A DNA stretch of 64,000 nt from Ogataea parapolymorpha DL-1 (GCF_000187245.1 NC_027860.1:1-64000), one strand, 5' to 3'. Positions 1-10,050 are shown, counted from the first letter of the stretch. The notes: a model not told the origin generated them from the sequence alone. Numbers and translations are program-made.

Positions 1-144
1 AGCCGTCTTGTGGTGGTCATACAGCTCGCTACGCCAGTGCCTATTCTGCGATCTAGCATGCTCCTCCCTCCATCCTCATCTTGTCTGTCCTCCCATCTTT
101 AATTACTCACCTTTACAAATCTACATATATTAAACTTGCCTCTT

Positions 145-840
145 CTATGTAACAAACCGGAACTCAATCGAGTCATCGCCAATATCTCGCTTCAGCCCAC
201 GCACATCAACGCCTGTCTCGCACGCTTTTATATTGGCCTTATTGCGACGAACGAGGACAACCGTGCTCAACCCTGAGCACACAATTCCCATTCCAATGCA
301 CCCAAGAGTAAATGCATGGCCCAGTACGTATTTTGGAGGCTTTCGGTACACCTGTGCGCTCACAACGCCTGCAATATTTCCCAGAGTCTGATTTATTCCC
401 AGACCCATGGCCCTCTTGAATCTGGGAGCCAGGTTCGTGGCCAGCCAGGCTTCGTTCAACCCCGGGACGTACAAGCACATGCAGATGAGATAGCACGCAA
501 AGTATTTGACACCGCTGCTAGTGTTTCCAAGGATAAGTGCGTATCCAACAACCCCAAACAAATCTAGCAAGATAATCAGCGGTCCCCTTATTCTAGTCTT
601 GTCAGATATTCTGGCCGCAAGAATGAAAACAATGCCCGAAAACATGTAGCAGGGGACTGTCAGGTATTGTGCTTGCAGTGAAGTGTAGCCAAGGTCGCTC
701 TTTAGGATCGACGGTAAGAACGTGGAAAACCCGTACATGAGGATATCTTGGCAAAACTGAATAATCGTCGATAGATACACCTTCGGATCACAAAATGCGG
801 CAAGCGCCTCAGATTTTTTGTCACCATCATTTATGGGAAC
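145..840 (-). pseudogene. 5'-truncated Dal5/allantoate-permease-type MFS transporter
   Basis: The reading frame encodes roughly the C-terminal half of an anion:cation symporter of the Dal5 family. It has about five hydrophobic segments, a family-like A-F-x-D-P-K-V-Y-L stretch just before the first of them, and an N-Q-T-L-G-N motif in a late helix. The frame stays open upstream to a stop near 931 but has no ATG ahead of the conserved part and no recognisable first six helices, so it is about 230 codons against roughly 500 for the family. An intact family member lies at 3483-4994. I read this as a decayed gene; a very divergent or frameshifted N-terminus cannot be excluded by eye. Confidence 0.6.
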
Positions 841-930
841 TGCCAGAACCGTGATCCAAACGGCGAGCTGAAAAGAGTGTCTGCCACAACTTCGATATAG
901 TGCAAACCCACTGCCTCGTCTATGAATATC

Positions 931-1875
931 TCAGTAGCCACATGTCGTCACCAGATTGCAGCCTCAATCATTTAGAAAAACAATAATGTGTTCGATTTAG
1001 CATCTTGTCCAATAATTTCATTTGGTCTAGTGGGCGCACGGGTATGCTATGGGTTTCAGCTCAAGGATGAGCCTCAAATCAGCAGATGAAACACGATCCT
1101 TAGTTCATGATATGCCGTCCTCCCCAATTTTTTTGTTCAATAAGGGTATTTATACAAATAGGTGGGCGAGTACTTCGAACTAGATAGATGGAAAAGAATA
1201 ATTACAATGTTGTCTGATGGCGCTCGGTTTCAAAGAAATAGTGCACAGCCTTTGAATCAGAACTTTATCGGGAGGAGATTATTTTTTCGCCTGCATACGA
1301 CTTCGTTATTTTTATTTTAGATTGATGTAATGGTGGATGATTTGATGAAATGGATCTCCTGGATAAGTTCTTGATCCTGCTTGATTGATGACAATTAGAA
1401 ACATTACTGAAACAGCTAGCCCCTCTCCGTCGTTTATTATACTTGAACCAGAAACCGATTCCACCTTTTCCCAATTCTCGCTAAATAGTCTTCAATAGCC
1501 TATGGCCTCCAGAAATACCCCTTGGCTCCTAAATCAATATTCACAACGTCATCTTTCCCACTTGTCCGATCAGTATACACTAATTGATACATTATCCAAC
1601 AAATACGATTGTGTGAAGCGCGCTTTCGCTGATGTACCTCGCCAAATTGAAATGATACACCGCTATCATGTGGGGCACAAAAGGGGGAAATTAAAACACG
1701 TCATGCATTAGCCTTCTGTGGCCTGGTGATATGGAGTGGCTTTAAGCTGACCTAAATTACCAAGTGTCGCTTAATCGTGTAAGATCTGTCTTGCAATGCC
1801 CCGCTTTTGACAAACTTTTGATCTTTTGCTGATATAAAGGGAGATGAATCCGTTGGGAATCCAAAGACTCGAACT
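931..1875. other. Intergenic region with the promoter of the sugar-porter gene
   Basis: No coding sequence is recognisable here; the short open frames have no family resemblance. At the right end a TATA box (TATAAA, 1833-1838) lies about 40 bp before the start codon at 1876, a spacing that recurs in this window. I saw no GATA cluster or CArG-like box here. Confidence 0.5.
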
Positions 1876-3474
1876 ATGACCAAGCAAACCTCAACACAAG
1901 ACTCGCCGACCTTTATCGGTCTGAAGGGTAAAACCCTTCAAAATATTGTTAGTGTGATGGCTTCCGTTGGATTTCTGCTCTTTGGTTACGATCAAGGAGT
2001 TATGGGTTCTCTATTAACGCTGGACTCATTTAAAAAGACGTTTCCCTCTATCGACACTTCTCGTCATAGCGATGCAGCCACAATGCAAGGCTTCACAATA
2101 GCTGTGTATGAGATCGGTTGTCTATTCGGTGCGCTCTCTACCATGGGCTACGGCGACAAAATCGGTAGAAGGAAATGTATTTTTATTGGGTGTGCAATTA
2201 TGATCGTGGGGGCAATATTACAGTGCTCTGCTTTTACTGTCGGACATTTGATAGTTGGCAGAATTGTTACAGGAGTTGGAAACGGCATCAACACCAGTAC
2301 AATTCCTATGTGGCAGGCAGAATGTTCCAGGCCTGAAGGCAGAGGGAGACTGGTGATGATATCTGGAGCACTCATTACAGGAGGAATTGCATTTTCCTAC
2401 TGGGTGGACTTTGGCTTCTATTTCACTTCCGGACCAATCTCGTGGCGTTTTCCAGTTGCTTTCCAACTAATCTTCCCAATACTTATCATGCCATTTATAC
2501 TGAGATTCCCAGAATCTCCAAGGTGGCTTGTTAAAAAATCACGGTTGGACGACGCACGGTTGGTTTTTGCGGCCTTAGATGGAACTCCAGTTGACCATCC
2601 TGAGGTTAAATCCCAGTTGCGTGATGTCCAGAAATCATTAGAGGAAGAACACATTGCTGGAGGTGACTCATTTGATTTCAAGAGGCTGTTTTCCCAAGGA
2701 GAGCATCGTGATTTTCATCGGCTTATGCTTGGCCTATGGGCACAGATCTTCCAGCAGATATCGGGTATCAATCTCATTGTCTACTACGCTGGTACCATAT
2801 TTGAAAATTACATTGGAATGTCGGCATTGAACTCGCGTATTCTAGCTGCCTGCAATGGCACGGCTTTTTTCCTTGCTGCCTGGATAGCGTTTTTATTTAT
2901 TGACAATATCGGCCGTCGCAAACTGATGCTTTTTGGTTTGGTGGGCCAGACTCTCTCGATGGCAATGCTGACTGTCACCACTTGGGAGTCGGAGAACAAG
3001 GATAATAGTGGTGCTGCCATAGGTGCCGCTGTTCTTTTGTTTGTCTACAACACATTCTTTGGTGTCGGGTGGTTAGGAATGGGCTGGCTCTATCCCGCAG
3101 AGGTCCCACCATTGAGTATCAGAGCTCCAGCAAATGCAATATCTACAGCTGGAAATTGGTCATTCAACTTCCTGGTGGTCATGATTACACCAGTGGCATT
3201 TGAAAGCATCAAGAGCTTCACTTATTTGATTTTTGCAGCCCTAAATCTGCTAATGATCCCAGCTGTATATTTCTTGTTTCCTGAAACTGCTGGTAGATCT
3301 TTGGAGGACTTGGACGACATATTTGCTCAATGTGACCCTTGGAAGCCTTGGACAATTGTCAAAATTGCCAGCAGACATCCGAAAACAGAAGCTAAAGTGG
3401 CAACAGCGGATTCTTTGCTGGAGCAAGGCAAAGTGGAGGCAGAAATGTACGAGGATTCGGAGGAGGTTTCCTAA
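1876..3474 (+). CDS. Sugar porter family MFS transporter (Stl1/hexose-transporter-like)
   Basis: A 532-residue, 12-helix plasma-membrane transporter of the sugar porter family, expected to move a sugar or polyol, probably with protons. The family signatures are clear: G-Y-D-Q-G-V-M-G in helix 1 (about 38-44), G-D-K-I-G-R-R after helix 2 (93-99), P-E-S-P-R-W-L after helix 6 (212-218), a second G-R-R-K loop in the second half, and P-E-T-A-G-R-S-L-E-D after helix 12. The central loop and the acidic C-terminal tail are normal for the family. The ATG at 1876 lies about 40 bp after a TATA box. It runs tail-to-tail into the permease at 3483, with 8 bp between stops. Substrate cannot be told from sequence: glycerol (Stl1-like), hexose or disaccharide are all possible. 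Confidence 0.9.
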   Translation: MTKQTSTQDSPTFIGLKGKTLQNIVSVMASVGFLLFGYDQGVMGSLLTLDSFKKTFPSIDTSRHSDAATMQGFTIAVYEIGCLFGALSTMGYGDKIGRRKCIFIGCAIMIVGAILQCSAFTVGHLIVGRIVTGVGNGINTSTIPMWQAECSRPEGRGRLVMISGALITGGIAFSYWVDFGFYFTSGPISWRFPVAFQLIFPILIMPFILRFPESPRWLVKKSRLDDARLVFAALDGTPVDHPEVKSQLRDVQKSLEEEHIAGGDSFDFKRLFSQGEHRDFHRLMLGLWAQIFQQISGINLIVYYAGTIFENYIGMSALNSRILAACNGTAFFLAAWIAFLFIDNIGRRKLMLFGLVGQTLSMAMLTVTTWESENKDNSGAAIGAAVLLFVYNTFFGVGWLGMGWLYPAEVPPLSIRAPANAISTAGNWSFNFLVVMITPVAFESIKSFTYLIFAALNLLMIPAVYFLFPETAGRSLEDLDDIFAQCDPWKPWTIVKIASRHPKTEAKVATADSLLEQGKVEAEMYEDSEEVS

Positions 3475-3482
3475 ATATAAAG

Positions 3483-4994
3483 CTATAAGACGTATTTAAA
3501 AACGGGGTTAGTTTTGTCAGTGAGATCTCCGAAAGCGAGGAGCGTATCATCGTCCACCGACTCAAGCAATTTGCTGTCCTTCTTTTTGTTTCTGAAGTGG
3601 TAGATAACATAGAGGATCAAAGGGACAGTGGCAGATATTACATAAGTACCCACCATGGTCCTCTTAGCTGTAATGTACACCGGTGCTTCGGAACCAAGGA
3701 AGGCTTGTGGACCAATGATATTACCGGTTGAGAACCCAATAAGGAACAATGTGTTTGCTGTGATCTTCTTCGTGTGACCAGCAACATTCGAAGAAACCAC
3801 AGAGCTCATACATGCCCAACTAGCGGTAGTCAGGTATGACAAGAAGAATCCGGCCAGCTGTGCTCCTTTGGAGGGCGCAAAGGCAAGCAAACACAGGCCG
3901 GTAAACACCAGGGAGTTGATGCAAAAGCAAACTAGTAATCTGCTTTTTATCAGATAGAGATTGACATAGGCAAAAGCCAACGGGAAAATGATATCAATTC
4001 CACTTCCAACCATATTCAGAAGCAGAGAGTGCTCGGTCGAAAACCCGAAACCAGTACTCAACAGAATGGAGCTGAAATTTCCAATAGAGCCGTTAGGTAT
4101 ACCGTATCCAAACATGTAGAAGAAGAACAGATAGGTGGTGATGTCGGATGCAGCCTCTTTAAGCTGAGCCAACTTGAAATGCTGGTTACCGAATCCAGTT
4201 CGATTGCCTCTGATTCTCTCAACCACATATTTCTTTTCTTCGTCGTTTAGAAACCACGCCTTGACGGGAATATCTGGGATATGGATGATGGACAAAATGC
4301 CAAAAAATATCGTAATCACACCCGTGACGACGTACAAGTACCTCCATGGGGACGTTGAAAACTCACTTTTGTGGGTGTAGAAACCATACGCGATCAGAGA
4401 CCCAAGCATTGTGCCGAAACCTTGGAACCCAAGCCAATAACCACAGCGTCTGTACTGCTCATCTTTCTTGTACCATTGACTGGTCATAATCATGTAAGCG
4501 GGATCCATGAACGATTCGCACACGCCGAGAAGCGTTCTGCAGAGGAGAAAAGTTGAACTTGATTGCGTAGCACCGTGACAGCAGATAACGACACCCCATG
4601 CTATGACTGCGCATCCCAGGGTCTTGGACAGTGGGAACCTTTGAAGCAGCATACTTGCCGGATAGCAAAAACCCAAGTACCCTAAGTAGAAACTACTACC
4701 GACCCACGAGTATGTTCGAGAACTCATATTGAGGTCTGTCCTGAGGCCAGTAATGGAGGCATAGGAATTTGTGGATTTATCCATTAACTGACAGGACATA
4801 AGGATGCACATCATCGGCAAGATGTACCAGTCAATTTTCCTCACAACCTTTTTCTCAAACTCTGGATCCAAAACAACTCCGTCTGTTTCCAGTGCATATC
4901 CAAATCCTTGGTCGACATCCTGCAGCTCTTCCGGGGACAGAACACTGGTCACGACGAGATTCTTGGACGAATCAACAGCTTTCTCTGAAACCAT
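3483..4994 (-). CDS. Dal5-family (anion:cation symporter) MFS permease
   Basis: A 503-residue MFS permease of the allantoate/nicotinate/vitamin type. It has the usual soluble N-terminus leading to V-R-K-I-D-W-Y-I-L-P-M-M (about 50-61), typical of the family, a family loop between helices 2 and 3 (L-L-Q-R-F-P-L), helix 4 with L-G-V-C-E-S, and a central linker W-F-L-N-D-E-E-K with the family's E-R-I-R-G-N-R-T-G element. About twelve membrane segments are visible. It is divergent from the FAD amine oxidase at 5264 across a 269-bp promoter with three AGATAA boxes, so it probably imports a nitrogen compound used by that enzyme, such as an amino-acid adduct, a dipeptide or an organic acid. That pairing is inference. 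Confidence 0.88.
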   Translation of the reverse strand: MVSEKAVDSSKNLVVTSVLSPEELQDVDQGFGYALETDGVVLDPEFEKKVVRKIDWYILPMMCILMSCQLMDKSTNSYASITGLRTDLNMSSRTYSWVGSSFYLGYLGFCYPASMLLQRFPLSKTLGCAVIAWGVVICCHGATQSSSTFLLCRTLLGVCESFMDPAYMIMTSQWYKKDEQYRRCGYWLGFQGFGTMLGSLIAYGFYTHKSEFSTSPWRYLYVVTGVITIFFGILSIIHIPDIPVKAWFLNDEEKKYVVERIRGNRTGFGNQHFKLAQLKEAASDITTYLFFFYMFGYGIPNGSIGNFSSILLSTGFGFSTEHSLLLNMVGSGIDIIFPLAFAYVNLYLIKSRLLVCFCINSLVFTGLCLLAFAPSKGAQLAGFFLSYLTTASWACMSSVVSSNVAGHTKKITANTLFLIGFSTGNIIGPQAFLGSEAPVYITAKRTMVGTYVISATVPLILYVIYHFRNKKKDSKLLESVDDDTLLAFGDLTDKTNPVFKYVL

Positions 4995-5263
4995 GATGAG
5001 GACTAACTAAAGAAGGGAGTGGCAGATTTATTGGCTTTCATATCCCCCAATTTATCTGATTTCGAGTTTATCTATTGCCAGCGATATCTTATCTCGCATA
5101 TCCGCTTTCCAATCTTTGGGCGGAAATTTACCGAATGTGGCAAGCCAAGTCACCTGATATGGATTTTCGGAGTATTAACCAAATTAGGTTATGCGATGTT
5201 GTATATATTCTAAATCTAAAGTACAGAGGTGCGCACATTTGCAAGAAATATACAAACCTCATA
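4995..5263. promoter_or_regulatory. Divergent promoter: GATA cluster, CGG-N7-CCG, CArG-like box, TATA
   Basis: Three TTATCT (AGATAA) boxes at 5052-5057, 5068-5073 and 5089-5094 fit GATA-factor control of nitrogen genes. An inverted CGG-N7-CCG at about 5124-5136 is a typical Zn2Cys6 dimer site. CGGAGTA lies at 5168-5174. CCAAATTAGG at 5179-5188 is a perfect CC(A/T)6GG MADS-box site, 14 bp before TATATA (5202-5207), which is about 57 bp ahead of the oxidase ATG at 5264. Site assignments rest on consensus matching only. Confidence 0.55.
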
Positions 5264-6742
5264 ATGGTTGAAAAAGACTCTCCAATCGTAATTGTTGGCG
5301 CTGGTGTGTTTGGTCTGTCCAATGCGCTTCACCTCGCCAGCAACGGATACAAAAACATCACCGTGTTCGATAGACTGGACTTCGACGCCAACGCTTACAC
5401 TTTGCTTAAGGGAGCCGATACTGCCTCGGCAGACATTAACAAGGTGTTTAGAGCTCAGTATGCTGAAAAGAAACACTACCAGGACCTTGCATTCCAGGCG
5501 TTCGAAATTTGGCAGAAGTGGAACAACGAGATCAGATTCATTCCTCCTGAAGAAGCAAGGAAGTATACCGATCTTCAAATCCTCGATCTATGCGGTATGT
5601 TGAGGCTTGACGATATTGTTGGCTGGGAAGAAAAGGCCAGCAGAACAAATTTTGAGAAGGAAGGGATTGCTCCTCTCAGATACGACATCAACGATCCTGT
5701 AGATGTGAAGAGAGCCAATGCTGCAGGATTTGGATCAAAGGTAAAATTTGCCCTTGATTTGAAGGAAAAAATTCCAAGTCTGGAAGGTGCACTGGATACC
5801 ACCTCTGGCGTGTTGTATGCTTCGAGGGCTTGTCAGTATGCCAAGTACTTATGCACCCAGCTAGGTGTTAAATTTGTCTTTGGAGAGAAGGCTGGTACCT
5901 TCAAGGAATACATCTACAAGGACGACAAAAAGACCGTTCACGGTGGAATCATTACCAACGACGGGAAAAAACACTATGCTGACTTGACGGTTATTAATTG
6001 TGGTCCATGGTCTACTTTGCTTGTCCCAGAGCTCGACGGCATGAACGAGGCTGCTTCAGGTAATGTCATCATCTTCAAGATCCCTGAGGATCGGGTTGAT
6101 CTCAAGGCCAAATATAACAGCAAGGTCTTCCCTATGGTGGGCTGGAAAACAGGCCATTCAAGAGAAAAAGAATATATGGGAGGTATGTTCATGTTCCCAA
6201 TGATGGAGCCAGAAGGGTACATGAAGATGATTGTTAGACAGACCAAGTACACCAACCCTGTTAAGTTGGAGAATGGCAGAGTTGTGTCGATTCCTAAGAC
6301 CTCCAATAGCAACCCTCCCACCAAAATGCTTACGCGTCACATCATCCGCCAAGTTGACGAATGGCTCAAGCTGTTTTTCCCTGACTTGTATGAGGCAAAG
6401 TTGGAATATGAAAGCAGACTGCTTTGGTATACCGACACTATAGACAACGACTACATTTATGATTTCGTCCCGGGAAAAAAAGGCCTTTTTGTTGCCTGTG
6501 GAGGATCAGGGCACGCATTCAAGATGCTGCCTGTTCTGGGACAGTTCTTGGTCGATAAAGTCGAGGGCCGTGAAAACTTCTACACTAAACTGTTCAAATG
6601 GAGATCACTTTCAGGAACCGAAAAGGATCCCAATGGACTGAGAGAAGGCTTGGCCACAAAAAGAAACTACAACCAGCAGGAGCTTTCTACGGAGACAGAT
6701 CTTAGATTTGGAGACTCTTTTTCAAGGACACCAAAACTTTAG
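5264..6742 (+). CDS. FAD-dependent amine oxidase (fructosyl-amino-acid / saccharopine / sarcosine oxidase family)
   Basis: A 492-residue flavoprotein of the DAO/MSOX superfamily. The dinucleotide-binding G-A-G-V-F-G sits at residues 11-16 within a Rossmann beta-alpha-beta, and a C-terminal C-G-G-S-G-H-A-F-K motif is typical of fungal fructosyl-amino-acid and pipecolate/saccharopine oxidases. Such enzymes oxidise a secondary amine with O2 to an imine that hydrolyses to aldehyde plus amine, giving H2O2. The frame is open for 63 more codons upstream, but the ATG at 5264 fits the TATA at 5202 and the start of the Rossmann fold. Oddity: where relatives have the flavinylated cysteine (C-W-Y-T type motif) this protein reads L-L-W-Y-T-D-T. 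There is no C-terminal SKL. It is convergent with an ADH that could reduce the aldehyde product. Confidence 0.85.
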   Translation: MVEKDSPIVIVGAGVFGLSNALHLASNGYKNITVFDRLDFDANAYTLLKGADTASADINKVFRAQYAEKKHYQDLAFQAFEIWQKWNNEIRFIPPEEARKYTDLQILDLCGMLRLDDIVGWEEKASRTNFEKEGIAPLRYDINDPVDVKRANAAGFGSKVKFALDLKEKIPSLEGALDTTSGVLYASRACQYAKYLCTQLGVKFVFGEKAGTFKEYIYKDDKKTVHGGIITNDGKKHYADLTVINCGPWSTLLVPELDGMNEAASGNVIIFKIPEDRVDLKAKYNSKVFPMVGWKTGHSREKEYMGGMFMFPMMEPEGYMKMIVRQTKYTNPVKLENGRVVSIPKTSNSNPPTKMLTRHIIRQVDEWLKLFFPDLYEAKLEYESRLLWYTDTIDNDYIYDFVPGKKGLFVACGGSGHAFKMLPVLGQFLVDKVEGRENFYTKLFKWRSLSGTEKDPNGLREGLATKRNYNQQELSTETDLRFGDSFSRTPKL

Positions 6743-6766
6743 ATTAATTTATATAAATTGCAAACC

Positions 6767-7840
6767 TTAAGCTGTAAACTTGTCATAGCCAGTCAGGACA
6801 AATCTATATCTAACATCTCCTGCATGGCATCTCTCAAGAGCTTCTTTGATACCACTCTCGGAAATCGGGAGACGTTCCGTCCAGGCAGTGAGATTTTTTT
6901 CAGCGGCAAGCTTCAGCATCTCGAGCATTTGCGGTCTGTTTCCTAAATGAGAAGAGCCAAAAAAGACTCCTCCTCTCATGAACGGCATTGCACTGACAGT
7001 GAATGGCTCCTCAGGCAGCCCAACAGAAATCATTTTTCCATGAACTCTCAGACAAGATAGATAACCAGCCAGATCAAAGTTCTGAGCTGAGTTGCCGCAA
7101 GAGACAATTAGGTCGAGTTTCTTCGCATACTTCTCTGCCCAGTCCTTCTCCTCGTAGGTAGCAATATAGTAATCGCTTCCCAGCTTTTTCGCGTCTTCTG
7201 CTTTCTTGCTCGTACGCGAAAATGTGTACACCTCGGCTCCCAGCGCTTTTGCAAACATAATCGCGAAATGACCCAGCCCGCCAATTCCAACAATTCCTAC
7301 CTTTTTTCCAGGGCCGCATCCATTTTCAACCAGAGGAGCATACGTGGTGATGCCCGCACAAAGCATAGGTGCCGCATCTTCCGTTTTCAGGCCATCTGGA
7401 ATTGGGAAAACAAAGTACTCATGGGCACGAATGTGCGACGAGTAGCCTCCGTAGGCCATCGATCCATCAGCATATAGAGAATTGTAAGTACTGACTCTCT
7501 TTGGGCAGTAATTCTCGTGATCTTCCTTACACGTCTCGCAATCGAGGCAGGAATAGATTTGAGCACCCACACCAACTCGATCACCAACCTTAACGGTGCT
7601 GACTTTATCTCCAACCTTTATAACTTCACCAATAATTTCATGACCGGGAATGACTGGCAGCATAGGCTGACTCCAGCCTCCCTTGACTGTGTGAACATCT
7701 GACCCGCAGACTCCGCATGCAAGAATGCGAATGTCAACATCGTATTCCTCAAACGGCTTGGGCTTGAAGTCAATCTTGGACACTGTAGACCACTTCGAAG
7801 TGTCTGTCACAGCAAATCCTTCAAAAGTCTCCGGATACAT
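6767..7840 (-). CDS. Zinc-dependent alcohol dehydrogenase, ADH6/cinnamyl-alcohol type (ADH copy 1)
   Basis: A 357-residue medium-chain dehydrogenase, usually NADPH-dependent, that reduces aromatic or branched aldehydes to alcohols. Catalytic zinc ligands lie in C-G-V-C-G-S-D-V-H (C43 region) and G-H-E. The structural zinc cysteines follow C-x2-C-x2-C-x7-C around residue 100. G-I-G-G-L-G-H is the cofactor fold, and S-R-T-S-K-K after beta-2 suggests NADPH preference. It is very close in sequence to the ADH at 24361-25443 and more distant from that at 31034. It is convergent with the FAD amine oxidase (24 bp between stops), which suggests disposal of oxidase-made aldehydes (inference). Confidence 0.93.
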   Translation of the reverse strand: MYPETFEGFAVTDTSKWSTVSKIDFKPKPFEEYDVDIRILACGVCGSDVHTVKGGWSQPMLPVIPGHEIIGEVIKVGDKVSTVKVGDRVGVGAQIYSCLDCETCKEDHENYCPKRVSTYNSLYADGSMAYGGYSSHIRAHEYFVFPIPDGLKTEDAAPMLCAGITTYAPLVENGCGPGKKVGIVGIGGLGHFAIMFAKALGAEVYTFSRTSKKAEDAKKLGSDYYIATYEEKDWAEKYAKKLDLIVSCGNSAQNFDLAGYLSCLRVHGKMISVGLPEEPFTVSAMPFMRGGVFFGSSHLGNRPQMLEMLKLAAEKNLTAWTERLPISESGIKEALERCHAGDVRYRFVLTGYDKFTA

Positions 7841-8075
7841 AATATACTGGTAAGTATTATCCTAAGTAATAATATTTATTCTTACCCAGTGCCGTTTTGT
7901 ACCGAATCAAGAAATTGCCGAATGCGGAATAGCTTCGGAGTTTTCAGATTTTGCATTTTTCAAGATAAGGTTTTATATACGATTCCTCTAGCAGGATAAT
8001 CAATATAGCTTCCTCTTCACATGGGTGTTCTGTAATGTAAAGTCGATTTCTGGTTATTATTACTCATTTTCTAGA
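7841..8075 (-). promoter_or_regulatory. Promoter of ADH copy 1
   Basis: Reading toward the gene: a TATA-like TATATAAAA on the minus strand (7971-7979), AGATAAG (7963-7969), the 13-mer TTCGGAGTTTTCA (7934-7946) that is also upstream of ADH copy 2, an everted CCG-N4-CGG near 7918-7927, and a weak TATA-like stretch about 35 bp from the ATG. The segment also has to hold the 3' end of the transcription factor transcript. Confidence 0.45.
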
Positions 8076-9986
8076 TCACCTTCCACTGAGGTCCAAAACC
8101 TGGGATGCTAAAGTCAGGTGGCTAAAGATCGATAGTCTCGATTGAATGAAAAACTGAAGTTTGGTAATATGCGATTTAATTGTTTCTTCCTCCTGCTGTT
8201 TGGAGGCCATCTGATTCAAGAGTAAAAAAAAGCTCGAAATAGTAGCAAAGTTAAATCTAGCCCATGAATACCAGAAGGAATCAAAATGGTATGGCCGGAG
8301 CCGTCCAAGTATATCCAATATTTCCGCAGACAGCAAAATGCTCCGTTGTTTCGCCTCTTTTGATATCGATTGGTGTTTGCCGACGTCATTCGTGGTTTCC
8401 GATTTCTCCTGCTCCCATAACAAGATTCGATGAAGCACTGATTTATATATTGTCGCCTTGGCAGTCACACTAGCTATCACTAATGCAGCAACCGGGGAGT
8501 CAGGGTATACACTGTTTTCCAGCCTAAAATAATCGAAGTGTTTGGTTTCAAATTCTGAGATTAATTGCAAATGAACATCAGCTTTTTTATACGCTGATTC
8601 AAGAGAAGTATTCTGATCAGCTTCACTAGCGTAACCGTCCATGAGTTTTGTCAATTCCGCCATCAAGCAGAACAACTTGTTACTATAGCGTCTTTGTTCG
8701 TTGTTCTCAGATAGAGTCTCATTTTCAAAGTCGGATTCTGTGAGCGGGTACACATTCCAGTCTGTTCTGGAAATATGACTTCTGCGGCCAAGAGAAAATG
8801 AGAACCATTTTTCCTGAATATAGAGTGTCCACCAAAGACGCCTCCTGATTCTTTTTTCCCAAACAGAAATGTTCCATTGTGTGCAGTCAAGATTGATTCC
8901 CATGGACTGTGCAAAAGTGTATGCTACACTCAGGATTGCAAGCTCGAGTGTGCCATCAATGCCAAACCCTTTCAGATATAGTTTTTGCGACAAAAGCAGG
9001 CTGGATTGAATAGCTGCGAGAGATGGTTTAGAGGCTTCGGTAAGTATTGATTGTGTGACTTGCTGGACGACTGGATCCACGTTAGGCCGCTCCATAAGCG
9101 TCAATTTTGGATCTCTTTGCCAGCTATCGGTTGCCAGAATTAGAGCTGTCAAAAGTAGAAAGCAAGATCTGTTTTGATTGATGCGCTTTTGGAATTCGGT
9201 TGCAGATACCACAGGAAAGTGTGCGTTAATGTGTTTCAAAAATAGCTCAAATAGATTGGATGTATGCGGATAAAACGTCTCTATTTTCAATCCATTATCG
9301 TTTGACTCACTTCTAGATCCATCCTCAATTGTTATCTGCATCTGGGGTTGACAAGAAGTCTCAAGGGTTTTTAGATGCAACTTTTGAGACTCTGAACTAG
9401 GCAAGGCTGCACTTTTGTGTAGCAAAAAAGGATCTAAGTAGCCACTATGATATAGATACACGAATTGGCTTTCACATTTGTCGTTTTTAGTCTCATCTTC
9501 AGTCAGAAGCGTCATCGTGGTGTTCAGGCCTGGCATGGGCACCAAATTAGAGATCTTGCCTAAAATGCCGCGATCATCTTTATCTTCTGTACTCTCGACA
9601 GAAACTTCGTTAGCTTCTTTATCTGAATTTCGAGTTGGAGCAATATCCGATAAGGAAGTGGAAAAACTAGTGTAGCTTGACCGTTCTGGAGCGTTGGAAG
9701 AGAATTCTCCTGAAGAATCTATATCATCCATTTTGTCACCTGTTTTGTGACCTGCAACAGGACCTTCAGAGTCCACAAAATAGACAGTCTCTGTGGCCCT
9801 TAATATTTGTTTCACCTTATGTCTATTAATTGGGGGCACCTTGTCGGTGAACTCACAGCTTACGTTCATCCGCGCACACAGCTGGCAAGGTCCATGATGT
9901 TCAATAATACATCTTGATTTGCGCTTACGACACCTATCACAAGGCCTAATTTTTCTTGATTTGTACGGTCTTGAATCTGATCCCAT
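8076..9986 (-). CDS. Zn2Cys6 fungal-type transcription factor (TF1)
   Basis: A 636-residue regulator. The binuclear zinc cluster is at residues 16-44: C16-x2-C19-x6-C26-x7-C34-x2-C37-x6-C44, with basic R-K-R-K-S-R between cysteines 2 and 3. A middle homology region of the Fungal_trans type follows, including L-W-W-T-L-Y and the later S-L-G-R-R-S segment. The frame extends 18 codons upstream to an ATG at 10040, but those codons contain TATAAAA (10026-10032), 40 bp before the ATG at 9986. TATA-to-ATG distances of 30-60 bp are the rule in this part of the window, so I prefer 9986. The DAO stop is only 10 bp above the longer start, so the promoter lies in or against DAO. Likely a local regulator of the oxidase and ADH genes (inference). 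Confidence 0.88.
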   Translation of the reverse strand: MGSDSRPYKSRKIRPCDRCRKRKSRCIIEHHGPCQLCARMNVSCEFTDKVPPINRHKVKQILRATETVYFVDSEGPVAGHKTGDKMDDIDSSGEFSSNAPERSSYTSFSTSLSDIAPTRNSDKEANEVSVESTEDKDDRGILGKISNLVPMPGLNTTMTLLTEDETKNDKCESQFVYLYHSGYLDPFLLHKSAALPSSESQKLHLKTLETSCQPQMQITIEDGSRSESNDNGLKIETFYPHTSNLFELFLKHINAHFPVVSATEFQKRINQNRSCFLLLTALILATDSWQRDPKLTLMERPNVDPVVQQVTQSILTEASKPSLAAIQSSLLLSQKLYLKGFGIDGTLELAILSVAYTFAQSMGINLDCTQWNISVWEKRIRRRLWWTLYIQEKWFSFSLGRRSHISRTDWNVYPLTESDFENETLSENNEQRRYSNKLFCLMAELTKLMDGYASEADQNTSLESAYKKADVHLQLISEFETKHFDYFRLENSVYPDSPVAALVIASVTAKATIYKSVLHRILLWEQEKSETTNDVGKHQSISKEAKQRSILLSAEILDILGRLRPYHFDSFWYSWARFNFATISSFFLLLNQMASKQQEEETIKSHITKLQFFIQSRLSIFSHLTLASQVLDLSGR

Positions 9987-10050
9987 TTTCTTCCCACTTT
10001 TACCCACTTTTTTCAAATCATATTTTTTTATATCGAACATCCGTAAATCT

